21,776 nt of DNA from G020353235 sp964569555 (GCA_964569555.1 CAZMTT010000019.1:1-21776); one strand, 5' to 3'; positions 1 to 7,388 are shown, counted from the first letter of the stretch. Made by a program: numbers and translations. The notes: generated by a model from the sequence alone, not told the origin.

Positions 1-452
1 TCCGCTTCAGCTTCGGCAAAATCTCCTTCCCGCGGATTTTTCTCAATTACCCAGAGTTCCTTCACCTCCTCACGCAGCTTGAGTATAAAGGGGAAATGGC
101 CCACAATAGCTACTCTCTTATCCTTGCCTTTCTCGGCGATCACTTTAGCCGCGTTAAGCTCTACGCATTCTTCATCCTTGACCTCAAGCAACGAGTTGAT
201 CGCTGCCATCCCGATGGCGGCCTCTAGTATGTCCTTAGAGTAAGCCATCCGAACCAGCTCTGTTGTCTCCTTCTCCAACAAGTGCCCTGCCTGCTTCACC
301 GACGGCTGCTCTTGCTGAAGGGCATCGCGCGGAAGTGTTGCCGCCAGACCACAATGGCGAGTCAGCACAGCGGTATGAAACAGGCCCTGACGAATGTCCC
401 TTACCCCCGCTTTCATATCCAGGCTTGATATGAGGTCATCTATAATTTGCAT
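1..452 (-). CDS. DUF364/DUF4213 family protein, putative heavy-metal chelation (partial, C-terminus off the left edge)
   Basis: The reading frame opens at ATG (450-452, read on the minus strand), begins MQIIDDLISSLDMKAGVRDI and runs off the left edge, giving about 150 residues. The N-terminal half matches the DUF4213 'enolase N-like' region, including the segment TRHCGLAATL. It then enters the DUF364 Rossmann-like part around VAIVGHFPFILKLREEV. DUF364 proteins are described as putative heavy-metal chelators; no reaction is established. A GGGAG run lies about 5 bases before the ATG. The gene sits 57 bases downstream of the DUF134 gene on the same strand and is probably co-transcribed with it. 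Family call from pattern recognition only; the function is unknown. Confidence 0.75.
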   Translation of the reverse strand, partial: MQIIDDLISSLDMKAGVRDIRQGLFHTAVLTRHCGLAATLPRDALQQEQPSVKQAGHLLEKETTELVRMAYSKDILEAAIGMAAINSLLEVKDEECVELNAAKVIAEKGKDKRVAIVGHFPFILKLREEVKELWVIEKNPREGDFAEAEA

Positions 453-509
453 CCCTGCTCCCACTGCCTAAGCTTAAACCAGCTCTATCTACGAATTGCC
501 CCCGCCTCT

Positions 510-962
510 CTATCGCCTGCCATGGCCCGGCCTCCCCCATCCTGGCCTCCATGGCCGGAGCGCCCTAAAATCGGCTGTGTTACATGTAGGACAAAGCTCC
601 GGAGGCCTGGTTATCATCACTTCAAATGGTACTTCCCATTCGTGCCCGTTTAGGCACCTGAATCGGCGAAACGCCATTTCGAAGCTCCCTCCCTCAATCC
701 TTAATGCCTTGCCGTTGAACAAGGCATCAGCTACTTTCTGCCGCGCTGAGGCTAACACCCTCTGAAAGGTCGGGCGAGAAACGTTCATCTTCTTGGCACC
801 CTGTTCCTGTTCGAGACATTCAAGGTCTTTAAGGCGTATCGCCTCAAGCTCCTCTACTGATAACTGCACCTCTCCGAGTATCCTTAGCGGTATACCGGCT
901 GGCTTAAAGTAGGTTACACTAGGCAAGAACGCAACCCGGCGGTACTTTGGTGGTCTAGGCAT
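510..962 (-). CDS. DUF134 / UPF0251 family DNA-binding protein
   Basis: A 150-residue protein. The N-terminus MPRPPKYRRVAFLP is the family signature, followed by the segment YFKPAGIPL. Residues 34-80 form a sigma-region-4-like helix-turn-helix (VEELEAIRLKD, then NVSRPTFQRVLASARQKVA). A zinc-ribbon-like set follows with C103, H107, C124 and C127. The last 15 residues are rich in Gly, Arg and Pro. UPF0251 proteins are predicted transcription factors. In other genomes they often sit near genes for NifB/NifX-like iron-molybdenum cofactor domains. Here the partner is the DUF364 putative metal chelator just downstream. The promoter carries two adjacent palindromes, so autoregulation is likely (inference). 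Confidence 0.88.
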   Translation of the reverse strand: MPRPPKYRRVAFLPSVTYFKPAGIPLRILGEVQLSVEELEAIRLKDLECLEQEQGAKKMNVSRPTFQRVLASARQKVADALFNGKALRIEGGSFEMAFRRFRCLNGHEWEVPFEVMITRPPELCPTCNTADFRALRPWRPGWGRPGHGRR

Positions 963-994
963 ATTCTTATTATCCTTTTATCCCTCAGCAATAT

Positions 995-1042
995 TGAGCA
1001 TATGCTCATAATAATGCTAGCATTCATCCCACCAATTGTCAA
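995..1042 (-). promoter_or_regulatory. Promoter with two palindromic operator candidates upstream of the DUF134 gene
   Basis: On the minus strand there is TTGACA (1037-1042), a 17-base spacer and TAGCAT (1014-1019), a good sigma70-type promoter. It would start transcription near 1007, about 45 bases before the DUF134 ATG. Two perfect palindromes overlap it: AATGCTAGCATT (1013-1024) covers the -10 box, and TGAGCATATGCTCA (995-1008) covers the start point. Both are built from the same AGCAT/ATGCT half-site. Their centres are 17 bases apart. Placement fits a repressor that blocks its own promoter. Confidence 0.6.
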
Positions 1043-1106
1043 CAGAAGAGGGTACCAATTTTCTGACAGTGCTATCAAAGAAAGAGTTTAAGGAGGAGAT
1101 TTCGTT

Positions 1107-1151
1107 CCCACAACCCAAAGGTCGTTGGTTCGAATCCAACCCCCGCTACCA
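1107..1151 (+). pseudogene. Truncated tRNA, 3' half only (possible attachment-site scar)
   Basis: The T arm is perfect: GTTGG (1124-1128), loop TTCGAAT (1129-1135), CCAAC (1136-1140). It is followed by a 7-base acceptor strand CCCCGCT (1141-1147), discriminator A and an encoded CCA (1149-1151). The anticodon-stem 3' strand and variable loop (about 1114-1123) also look like tRNA. No matching 5' acceptor strand (AGCGGGG) or D arm lies upstream, so the similarity stops around the anticodon loop. A tRNA-Val-like anticodon (NAC) would fit the loop remnant, but identity is uncertain. The 963-1271 stretch otherwise holds only the DUF134 promoter; 1152-1271 shows nothing recognisable. Confidence 0.65.
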
Positions 1152-1271
1152 AGTGATATTTAAGGGAAGCAGAGATGCTTCTTTCTTTAAAACGAGTCCC
1201 ATTTCGCAGCGTGGTACTCTTAGGCGAGCCTAGGGAGGCACTTCTATGTTCTATGTAGGCATTGACAATTA

Positions 1272-1607
1272 TCAGTGCCCACCCGGAATATCACCGTACG
1301 TTTTCAGAACATGTTTGGTAGTAAAAGGCAGGCTGTCTCCATAGCTCCAACCCTCCTTGTTTTTGACTGAGGCTCGGAAGTAGTAGGTCGTGCCTGGCTC
1401 CAGGTCCTCGAGTTGGTAGCTAAAATTACTTCCGGCTATGTTTACGTTAGCTGCCCACGGACCACCCGAGCAATCAGGAGTGGTTCCCCAATCAAACCTT
1501 CTTTCAACAATGCTAGCGCCACCATCGCTGACTATGTTGCCATTAAGAATTGCTCCGGTGTCGGTTACTGATTCCGCAGGTCTAGTCTCAACAGTTGCTA
1601 ACTGCAT
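1272..1607 (-). CDS. Small fibronectin type III-like domain protein
   Basis: The protein has 111 residues. It reads as a single FN3-type beta-sandwich: TGAILNGNIVSDGG, then RRFDWGT, then LEDLEPGTTYYFRASVKN and a closing YGDSLPFTT. This pattern is common in bacterial surface and tail-associated FN3 repeats. The start ATG (1605-1607) is supported by AGGAG about 9 bases upstream. There is no signal peptide or membrane segment, and only one domain, which is unusual because FN3 domains normally occur inside large exported proteins. It may be a fragment of such a protein or a stand-alone structural or phage-like protein. It lies 65 bases downstream of the racemase gene on the same strand. Confidence 0.6.
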   Translation of the reverse strand: MQLATVETRPAESVTDTGAILNGNIVSDGGASIVERRFDWGTTPDCSGGPWAANVNIAGSNFSYQLEDLEPGTTYYFRASVKNKEGWSYGDSLPFTTKHVLKTYGDIPGGH

Positions 1608-1672
1608 ATTTCTGCTCCTATTTCCTTAATTTATAGTACTGACGCTACAGCGAGCCAGCTATGTATACTGCG

Positions 1673-2368
1673 CTATACGCCCAACGCCATTTCGACCGCA
1701 GCTTCGGCATGGAGTCGCGTTGTATCGAAGAGCGGAATGTCTACATCCTGAGAGTGGATGAGTAACGGGAGTTCGGTACACGCCAGAACAATTCCCTCAG
1801 CCCCCTGGTCTATCAGCCTTTCTATAATTTTGAGACAGGCTCGGCGCGAAGCATCACTTATCTTCCCCCGGCATAGCTCATCATAGATTATGCGGTGAAT
1901 TTTGGCCTGGTCATCATCGTCAGGTACGAGTACATGAATGCCAAAATCTTTTCGGAGTCGGCCTTGATAGAACCGCTCCTGCATTACAAATTTTGTTCCC
2001 AATAACCCAACCTTGCGTAAGCCACTCTCTCTGATGGCATTGCCAGCTACATCAACGATATGAAGTATGGGCAACCCGGTTGCCTTAGCTACCACATCGG
2101 CAACTTTGTGCATTGTGTTGGTGCATATTACCAAAAAGTCGGCACCTGCCTGCTTCAATGCTGTGCCTGCCTTGGCCAGAATATCAGCCGCATCATCCCA
2201 GCGTGCCTCACGTTGAGTGCGCTCGATCTCTTCAAAGTCCAAACTGTAAAGCACTATGCGAGCCGAATGAAGGCCACCGAGCTTGCTCGAAACCCCTTCG
2301 TTGATAAGCCGATAGTATTCTAGGGTGGAGTTCCAGCTCATGCCTCCGATTAGTCCAATCACCTTCAT
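1673..2368 (-). CDS. Aspartate/glutamate racemase family protein
   Basis: The 231-residue length is typical for the RacX/YgeA-like aspartate racemase family (PLP-independent, two-cysteine mechanism). The N-terminus KVIGLIGGMSWNSTLEYYR is the family hallmark. Both catalytic cysteines are present: C82 in VICTNTMHK and C197 in LACTELPLL. The predicted reaction is interconversion of L- and D-aspartate or a related amino acid in the cytoplasm; exact substrate cannot be read from the sequence. A strong Shine-Dalgarno (GGGGAGGTGG) lies about 4-7 bases before the ATG. The gene follows the MBL hydrolase by 27 bases and is probably in one transcript with it. Confidence 0.9.
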   Translation of the reverse strand: MKVIGLIGGMSWNSTLEYYRLINEGVSSKLGGLHSARIVLYSLDFEEIERTQREARWDDAADILAKAGTALKQAGADFLVICTNTMHKVADVVAKATGLPILHIVDVAGNAIRESGLRKVGLLGTKFVMQERFYQGRLRKDFGIHVLVPDDDDQAKIHRIIYDELCRGKISDASRRACLKIIERLIDQGAEGIVLACTELPLLIHSQDVDIPLFDTTRLHAEAAVEMALGV

Positions 2369-2395
2369 GCGTCCACCTCCCCTACAGCTTGCAGA

Positions 2396-3226
2396 CTATG
2401 GCCAGGTTATTATTTTACCGGCTCCACTGTCGATATAGTCTTCTCCATATTCTTCCCGGAACATTCTTCGCGCCTCATCCCCGCTGCAGTGGCACGGGGC
2501 CACTTTATTTACGGATAACTGACGAAATTCTTTAATGATAGATTCAATCTGTGAGGTGGATGCACCAGTCAGGTGAAAGCCGCCCATTGTGAGGTAAACC
2601 CTTTCTTGGGGAACTATATCTTTCGCGGTACGGATGATATGTACCACACCGGGATGGGCACAGCCGGTGATTACCACCAGGCCTTTGCTGGTTGTTATGA
2701 TTAGCGATTGCTCTATTATACCGCTGCCAAGTTCGCCAGTAGTGTATACTCTGGCGAAGAGCTCTTCGGCCTCAGACACCTCGTGAACCCTTGCTCCGAG
2801 TGACCTTACTCCATCTCCAAAGCCTTGAGGAAATGACTGTGGTAGATAAACGACGACATCGCTGTTTTCTTGCAGTAAGCCGTTGAGCCCTCCAACGTGG
2901 TCACCATGTATATGTGATAGTACAATGGCATCAATCTCTGCCGGATCAATCTCAAGCGCTCTCATGTTGTGCAAAAGAGTGGCACTATCTCCACCGGTAT
3001 CGAACAATACCGTCTTTTCAGGCAACCTTACTAAGCAGGAAAAACCCCAGGATTCTTGTAGCCGTGGGTCAAAAGGGTTGTTATCATATACAATAATTAA
3101 TTCAATTTCATGACTACCTGGGGCTTCATTTTGTCGCAACATAGCTGGTTCATCCTTCGGGGAAATCGTCGAGCAACCACAAACCGCAAATAAGCCGAAC
3201 ACCAGAATGATTACAAACTTAATCAT
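2396..3226 (-). CDS. MBL-fold metallohydrolase, COG1237-like, predicted lipoprotein
   Basis: I chose the ATG at 3224-3226, giving 276 residues. A longer TTG start at 3254-3256 would add 10 residues before the signal peptide and is less likely. The N-terminus MIKFVIILVFGLFAVCGC is a lipoprotein signal with the modified Cys at C18. The metal site is visible as SHIHGDHVGG (H105, H107, D109, H110). Further family motifs are TGCAHPGVVHI, MGGFHL and PCHCSG. These match the COG1237 branch, which includes the archaeal enzyme that makes the arylamine precursor of methanopterin. Bacterial members are mostly uncharacterised, so a substrate cannot be given. Membrane anchoring implies action outside the cytoplasm. 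It lies 45 bases after the methyltransferase. Confidence 0.85.
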   Translation of the reverse strand: MIKFVIILVFGLFAVCGCSTISPKDEPAMLRQNEAPGSHEIELIIVYDNNPFDPRLQESWGFSCLVRLPEKTVLFDTGGDSATLLHNMRALEIDPAEIDAIVLSHIHGDHVGGLNGLLQENSDVVVYLPQSFPQGFGDGVRSLGARVHEVSEAEELFARVYTTGELGSGIIEQSLIITTSKGLVVITGCAHPGVVHIIRTAKDIVPQERVYLTMGGFHLTGASTSQIESIIKEFRQLSVNKVAPCHCSGDEARRMFREEYGEDYIDSGAGKIITWP

Positions 3227-3271
3227 TTTTGCTTCAGGGCTAGACGCAGTAGGCAACTGGGATAATTTAAC

Positions 3272-3841
3272 TCAAGCCCCATATTTTTTGAAATTAATTA
3301 CTCGTCCCTTTTCAAGCTTATCATCGTGCAGCATAATCATTTCAGGATATTCACTGTCTAAATGAAAATTTGCTTCCGCTATTTCTCGTTCGACTTCCGC
3401 CATATTTGGTTTCGCGCCTGATTCAAGGTGGGTTGGATAGAGGGAAAGCATAGCATTTGGTTTCAACACTCTATAAACTTCTCGTAAAAGTTTCCTTCTT
3501 TCTTTCTTGCGTGGATAGTAGTAATAGTGTACTACGTCATACAGGAGAACCACGTCAATCGATTCACTATCTAGACTAATTCTTGACCCTTCCAGGATAG
3601 CAAACGTTCTGATATTTTCTAGACCCAGTAATTTGGCTTTACCCATCAATTGGTCTAAGACGTCCTTATCTTTATCCAGCCCATAAACCATTCCCCTCTT
3701 CCCGACTATCCTGGCGGCGGGAATGGTGTAGTTGCCCTTACCACACCCGAAATCCAGTATTCTCTGCCCGTTTTTTATCCCGATATGCTCCAGTAGTTTC
3801 TTACTACCCTTCTCTAGCCAATTATCTACATTTTTCCCCAT
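3272..3841 (-). CDS. Class I SAM-dependent methyltransferase
   Basis: The protein has 189 residues. Motif I is RILDFGCGKGNYT (residues 27-39), the SAM-binding glycine loop. An acidic residue ends the next strand (YGLDKDKD, D56), as expected for ribose contacts. The segment SIDVVLLYDVVHYYYYP is motif IV, and LLREVYRVLKPNAMLSLYP is the usual motif V/VI region. The fold resembles the UbiE/arsenite-methyltransferase group, but no substrate-specific residues (such as the arsenite cysteines) are seen. No clear Shine-Dalgarno precedes the ATG at 3839-3841. It begins the minus-strand run that continues with the MBL lipoprotein and racemase. A 149-base gap separates it from the molybdoenzyme upstream; I see no clear terminator there. 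Confidence 0.85.
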   Translation of the reverse strand: MGKNVDNWLEKGSKKLLEHIGIKNGQRILDFGCGKGNYTIPAARIVGKRGMVYGLDKDKDVLDQLMGKAKLLGLENIRTFAILEGSRISLDSESIDVVLLYDVVHYYYYPRKKERRKLLREVYRVLKPNAMLSLYPTHLESGAKPNMAEVEREIAEANFHLDSEYPEMIMLHDDKLEKGRVINFKKYGA

Positions 3842-3990
3842 TGGTAATTACTCATGCGGATATGAACGTTGTGTCAAACCGAGGCTCAGTCGTAGGCTCA
3901 TTGGTAGGTAAAGGTCCACGATGTACAATGTCGCCCATACCCGGGATAAGCTTGAAGACATTGATTCAGCCAGCATTAGCTATTTACTTT

Positions 3991-6933
3991 CTACGCCCTG
4001 CGTATATTACACAGGAATGCCCTGAATTCGGGAATTCCGGTGTTAGGGTCTCCTATTCGGGGAGTAAGGTTATTGGCACTATCTCCTCTGGACAGCCCCA
4101 TATATCCCCAATTCCACGGTAAGCTGATGTAGTGAACCGTAGAGCCATTTACATGACAGGGCTTAAGGCGAGCGGTGACCACAGCTTTTCCCTGCACACT
4201 GGTACCGCGGGCAGATTCCACAATAACAGTGTCACCACTGGCAATACCCCTTGCTTCGGCCAGCTCTTTACTCATCTCAACAAACATTTCCGGCATCATC
4301 TGTACTATCCATGGCAGGCGCCTGGTTATCGCCCCGCTATGCATGTGTTCCACCAAACGGTGGGTGGTGGCTAAAATAGGGTAGTCTGCCGCCGAACCCT
4401 TGGCGGCGGTTTCCCAGCTCTTCAAGGCGGGATTATTCTGTTGACTAGACATTGGATTCGATACCGGGCTTTCCCAGGGCTCATAATGCTCGGGGAAAGG
4501 ACCATCGGCTCTGCCCGGACCGAAGAGATATCCTCGCCCCTGGGGTTTCATGATGAAAGGATACCCACCACCTTGTTTTACTGGTGGTGCGCCGCCATCG
4601 GCAACATCCCCCATCCATTTCTGGGCGGTATCGTCCCATTGGATAACCGGGAGCCCGGCATACCAGGGCTTGCCATCGGGGTCAACTGAAGCACGGTTGT
4701 ACATGATGCGCCGGTTCAGCGGCCATGCCCAGCCCCAGCTGGCAAAGAGCCCGATACCTGAAGCATCAGCCGCACCCCGCCGCGCTGCCATATTGCCTTC
4801 TTCGGTATACATACCGCACCAGAGCCAGTTGCCACAACTGGTGGTGCCGTCATCCTTTAGGCTACCCGGACTTGATAGCAGCTTATCCGCCTTCAAGTCA
4901 TAGCCGTTCATCTCCTTGGCCACCCGGTGTACATCAGGCGTATCGCCATAGTTCCAAGTCAGGTTGATGATGGCTTTGGCATTCCTTTCCGTCTGCCCGG
5001 CATAGAGTTCTTTGAGCTTTAACATTAGCTTATCTACTATCCACAGGTCGCTCCGGGCCTCACCAGGGGGGTCTGCCCCTTTGTAGCGCCATTGGTTCCA
5101 GCGACCGCTGTTACAGACGCTCCCCTCTTTCTCCAAAGAGTGGGCTGCGGGCAGCAGAAAGACCTCTGTCCCAATCTGGGCAGGATTAGCTCCTGCCTCT
5201 GGTTTCCAGAAAGCGGCTGTTTCGGTTTCCCAGAGGTCGGTCACCACCATCCATTCCAGCTTCGCCAGAGCCCGGCGTGTTGCGGCACTGTTTGGGCCGC
5301 TCACGGCCGGATTAATTCCCCAGCAGTTAAGCCCCCTTATGGCGCCATCGTCTATTGCCTTAAACAGGGGTTGCCAGGAGTAGTCGCCGCCACGCTTGGG
5401 CAGGTAGTTAAAGCTGGCATTGTGGTCAATATCGTGATACCACGCCTTTAGCAGACTGGTGAAGCGGGCTTTGTTCCCCCCGTAGTTGGTGAGTGTTTGT
5501 TCGCCACTGCTCGCTGGCCGGACACTGTCCCCACCCGGTCCCCAGTGATTAACCAGGCCCTGCAGGGTACAGCCAAGCCCATTCACTGCCCCCGTAATTC
5601 CGTTCAGTCCACCCCCAGCTATTCCCATGTTACCCAGTAAGAGCTGCAGGATACCAAAGGTTCGGACCGTTTGGGTACCGGTACTGCGCTGGCAGGCGTT
5701 GGACGAGAAAACAATAGCCCCCGCCCGGTCCCTTCGTCCGGTAGCCGCGTAAGCCTGGCAAATCTGCTGGAACACAGCTTTATCAGTGCCCGTGATTTCA
5801 ACTACTTTATCATCGGTGTAGCGGGCGAAGTGTTTTTTCAGAAGCTGAAAGACACAGTTGGGGTTAGTAAGCGTGGGGTCCTTCTTTATCTTGTCTGGTT
5901 GCTCCGGGTCTGATTGCCAGGCCCAGCTTTTCTTATCATACTTGCTGCCATCCCACCCCGAGAACAAGCCGTTCATCGTGTCCGCTGGGCTGTTAAAATC
6001 GGGGTGGACGAGGAAAGAAGCATTGGTGTATTCCCTGACATAGATAATGTTGTATTTGTTGGGGTTAGCTTCCATATCATTAATGACGTACCTGATGATA
6101 CCACCGACAAAAGCGATGTCGGTGCCTGGTCGCACTCTGCCATAAAGGTCTGCCTTGGCTGAGGTGCGGGTGAAACGCGGGTCAACATGGATGAGCTTGG
6201 CCCCTTTTTCTCTCGCCCGTGTGGCCCACTTGAAGGCATTGGGGAAGGTTTCCGCCAAATTGCCACCAATGGCCATAATGCAGTCACTGTTTCCCATGTC
6301 TATCCAGTGGTTCGACATTGGTCCTCTACCTACCGTCTCATTGTCAGCCGCCACTGCTGCTGAAACGCATATTCGCGCTTCATTCTCAATGTAAACCAGG
6401 CCCAAGGCACGCAGCATCTTGCTCATCAGATAGGCCTCTTCACTATTAGGGAATACGCTGCCCAGCGAAGCTATTGCCTCAGTACGGTTGACCAGGTGCC
6501 CTTCCTGGTCGGTTTTAATCCAGCCGTCATCGCGGCTTTGCTTAATCCTTTTAGCAATCTGCTCAATAGTCCAATCCCAGCTCTTCTCCTCCCATTTTGT
6601 TCCTCCTGCCGGACGATAGAGCACCTTGGTCAAACGGTGTCTGTTGTTAGCCACCTGACGCAGGCAAGCCCCCTTGGCGTCAAGGGAGCCTTCATTAATG
6701 GGGTGGTCAGGGTCACCCTCAATGTTTATAATTTTTCCCCCCTCCACTGCCATAATGGCGCCACAGCCTACTCCACAGTAGGGACAGATGGTAGTTCTTT
6801 CCCCCATTTTTTTCTTTAGTGATAAGCGCTGGGGAGAAGCAAGGGCTTTATCTCCTTCCCAAATTCCGAATAATAATAAGCTGCCAGCACCGGCCCCCGA
6901 AAGCTTCAGAAAATCTCTTCGGTTGATTTCCAT
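3991..6933 (-). CDS. Tat-exported molybdopterin oxidoreductase, formate dehydrogenase (FdnG/FdhA)-like catalytic subunit
   Basis: This 980-residue protein is close in length to E. coli FdnG. The N-terminus NRRDFLKLSG (R5, R6) with a following hydrophobic stretch is a Tat signal. The [4Fe-4S] ligands are C50, C53, C57 and C90 (CPYCGVGCG and KGACL). The MGD-binding core continues through SNHWIDMGNSD. The C-terminal dinucleotide-binding domain is about residues 850-980. The residue aligned with the FdnG selenocysteine is C189 (EARICVSAAV), but the neighbouring catalytic His is V190. The protein resembles the Dehalococcoides complex protein OmeA, which also departs from the FDH active site, so formate oxidation is not assured. 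AAAGGAGGG lies 7 bases before the ATG. No Fe-S or cytochrome subunit is adjacent. Confidence 0.88.
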   Translation of the reverse strand: MEINRRDFLKLSGAGAGSLLLFGIWEGDKALASPQRLSLKKKMGERTTICPYCGVGCGAIMAVEGGKIINIEGDPDHPINEGSLDAKGACLRQVANNRHRLTKVLYRPAGGTKWEEKSWDWTIEQIAKRIKQSRDDGWIKTDQEGHLVNRTEAIASLGSVFPNSEEAYLMSKMLRALGLVYIENEARICVSAAVAADNETVGRGPMSNHWIDMGNSDCIMAIGGNLAETFPNAFKWATRAREKGAKLIHVDPRFTRTSAKADLYGRVRPGTDIAFVGGIIRYVINDMEANPNKYNIIYVREYTNASFLVHPDFNSPADTMNGLFSGWDGSKYDKKSWAWQSDPEQPDKIKKDPTLTNPNCVFQLLKKHFARYTDDKVVEITGTDKAVFQQICQAYAATGRRDRAGAIVFSSNACQRSTGTQTVRTFGILQLLLGNMGIAGGGLNGITGAVNGLGCTLQGLVNHWGPGGDSVRPASSGEQTLTNYGGNKARFTSLLKAWYHDIDHNASFNYLPKRGGDYSWQPLFKAIDDGAIRGLNCWGINPAVSGPNSAATRRALAKLEWMVVTDLWETETAAFWKPEAGANPAQIGTEVFLLPAAHSLEKEGSVCNSGRWNQWRYKGADPPGEARSDLWIVDKLMLKLKELYAGQTERNAKAIINLTWNYGDTPDVHRVAKEMNGYDLKADKLLSSPGSLKDDGTTSCGNWLWCGMYTEEGNMAARRGAADASGIGLFASWGWAWPLNRRIMYNRASVDPDGKPWYAGLPVIQWDDTAQKWMGDVADGGAPPVKQGGGYPFIMKPQGRGYLFGPGRADGPFPEHYEPWESPVSNPMSSQQNNPALKSWETAAKGSAADYPILATTHRLVEHMHSGAITRRLPWIVQMMPEMFVEMSKELAEARGIASGDTVIVESARGTSVQGKAVVTARLKPCHVNGSTVHYISLPWNWGYMGLSRGDSANNLTPRIGDPNTGIPEFRAFLCNIRRA

Positions 6934-7038
6934 ACTTTATCCCTCCTTTGGCATATTTACCTGACACGCAAACTGATTGGTGGTAAAAGTGGTAAAATAT
7001 GTCCAGCAATGATGCAACGGGAATATAAAATCAAGCGG

Positions 7039-7068
7039 ATTATACCCTATGGGGGTATAGTATATCAA
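7039..7068 (-). promoter_or_regulatory. Promoter of the FDH-like gene with an embedded CsoR/CstR-type operator
   Basis: On the minus strand TTGATA (7063-7068), an 18-base spacer and a perfect TATAAT (7039-7044) form a strong promoter, about 100 bases before the molybdoenzyme ATG. The inverted repeat TATACCC (7041-7047) / GGGTATA (7053-7059) with a 5-base centre fills the spacer and overlaps the -10 box. A/T-flanked C-tract and G-tract arms of this form are the known operator style of CsoR/CstR repressors. On the plus strand, TATAGT (7056-7061) is a possible -10 for the repressor gene itself, so one site could control both directions. Confidence 0.68.
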
Positions 7069-7097
7069 TATGCCAGAAATAATTTTTGGAGGATGTG

Positions 7098-7388
7098 ATG
7101 ACCGAAGGACAGGAAGTATCACAGGAGATGCTGCTAAAACGGCTGAGGAGAATTGAGGGGCAGATTCGGGGTATCGAGAAAATGATTGTTGGTGGACGTG
7201 ACTGTGAAAATTTGATAACTCAACTGGCAGCGGTTCGTTCTGCTATCGAGAGTGTAGGGGCTTTAGTATTGAATAATTACATGAAGCTTTGCTTTCGTCA
7301 GGGCGCTGAAAGCGAGTCCACCAGTATTGATTCCCTGGCACGGGTAGTGGCCATTTGGGGGCGGGTGCGGGTTGGCGAACAAAAATAG
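7098..7388 (+). CDS. CsoR/CstR family metal- or persulfide-sensing transcriptional repressor
   Basis: The protein has 96 residues and is all-helical (DUF156 family). Start ATG at 7098 is chosen because GGAGG (7088-7092) sits 5 bases upstream; a TTG at 7086 would overlap that site. Family segments are LLKRLRRIEGQIRGIEKMI, CENLITQLAAVRSAIESVG and the C-terminal part of helix 2. C36 and C65 match the two sensing cysteines, but the copper-ligand His61 of CsoR is Y61 here. Two Cys 29 residues apart without the His is the pattern of CstR-type persulfide sensors rather than Cu(I)-binding CsoR. It is divergent from the FDH-like gene and has a matching operator between them. Expected to act as a DNA-bound tetramer. 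Confidence 0.88.
   Translation: MTEGQEVSQEMLLKRLRRIEGQIRGIEKMIVGGRDCENLITQLAAVRSAIESVGALVLNNYMKLCFRQGAESESTSIDSLARVVAIWGRVRVGEQK

Noticed and set aside
1076..1151. A complete tRNA ending at 1151
   Set aside because: No D arm and no 5' acceptor strand matching CCCCGCT can be found in the 75-90 bases upstream, so only the 3' half is real.
5092..5451. 119-residue plus-strand frame inside the molybdoenzyme gene
   Set aside because: The minus-strand frame is continuous through a full family-length protein; the plus frame is a shadow.
6367..6369. Selenocysteine in the FDH-like enzyme
   Set aside because: The codon at the Sec position is TGC (Cys), and the frame has no internal TGA.
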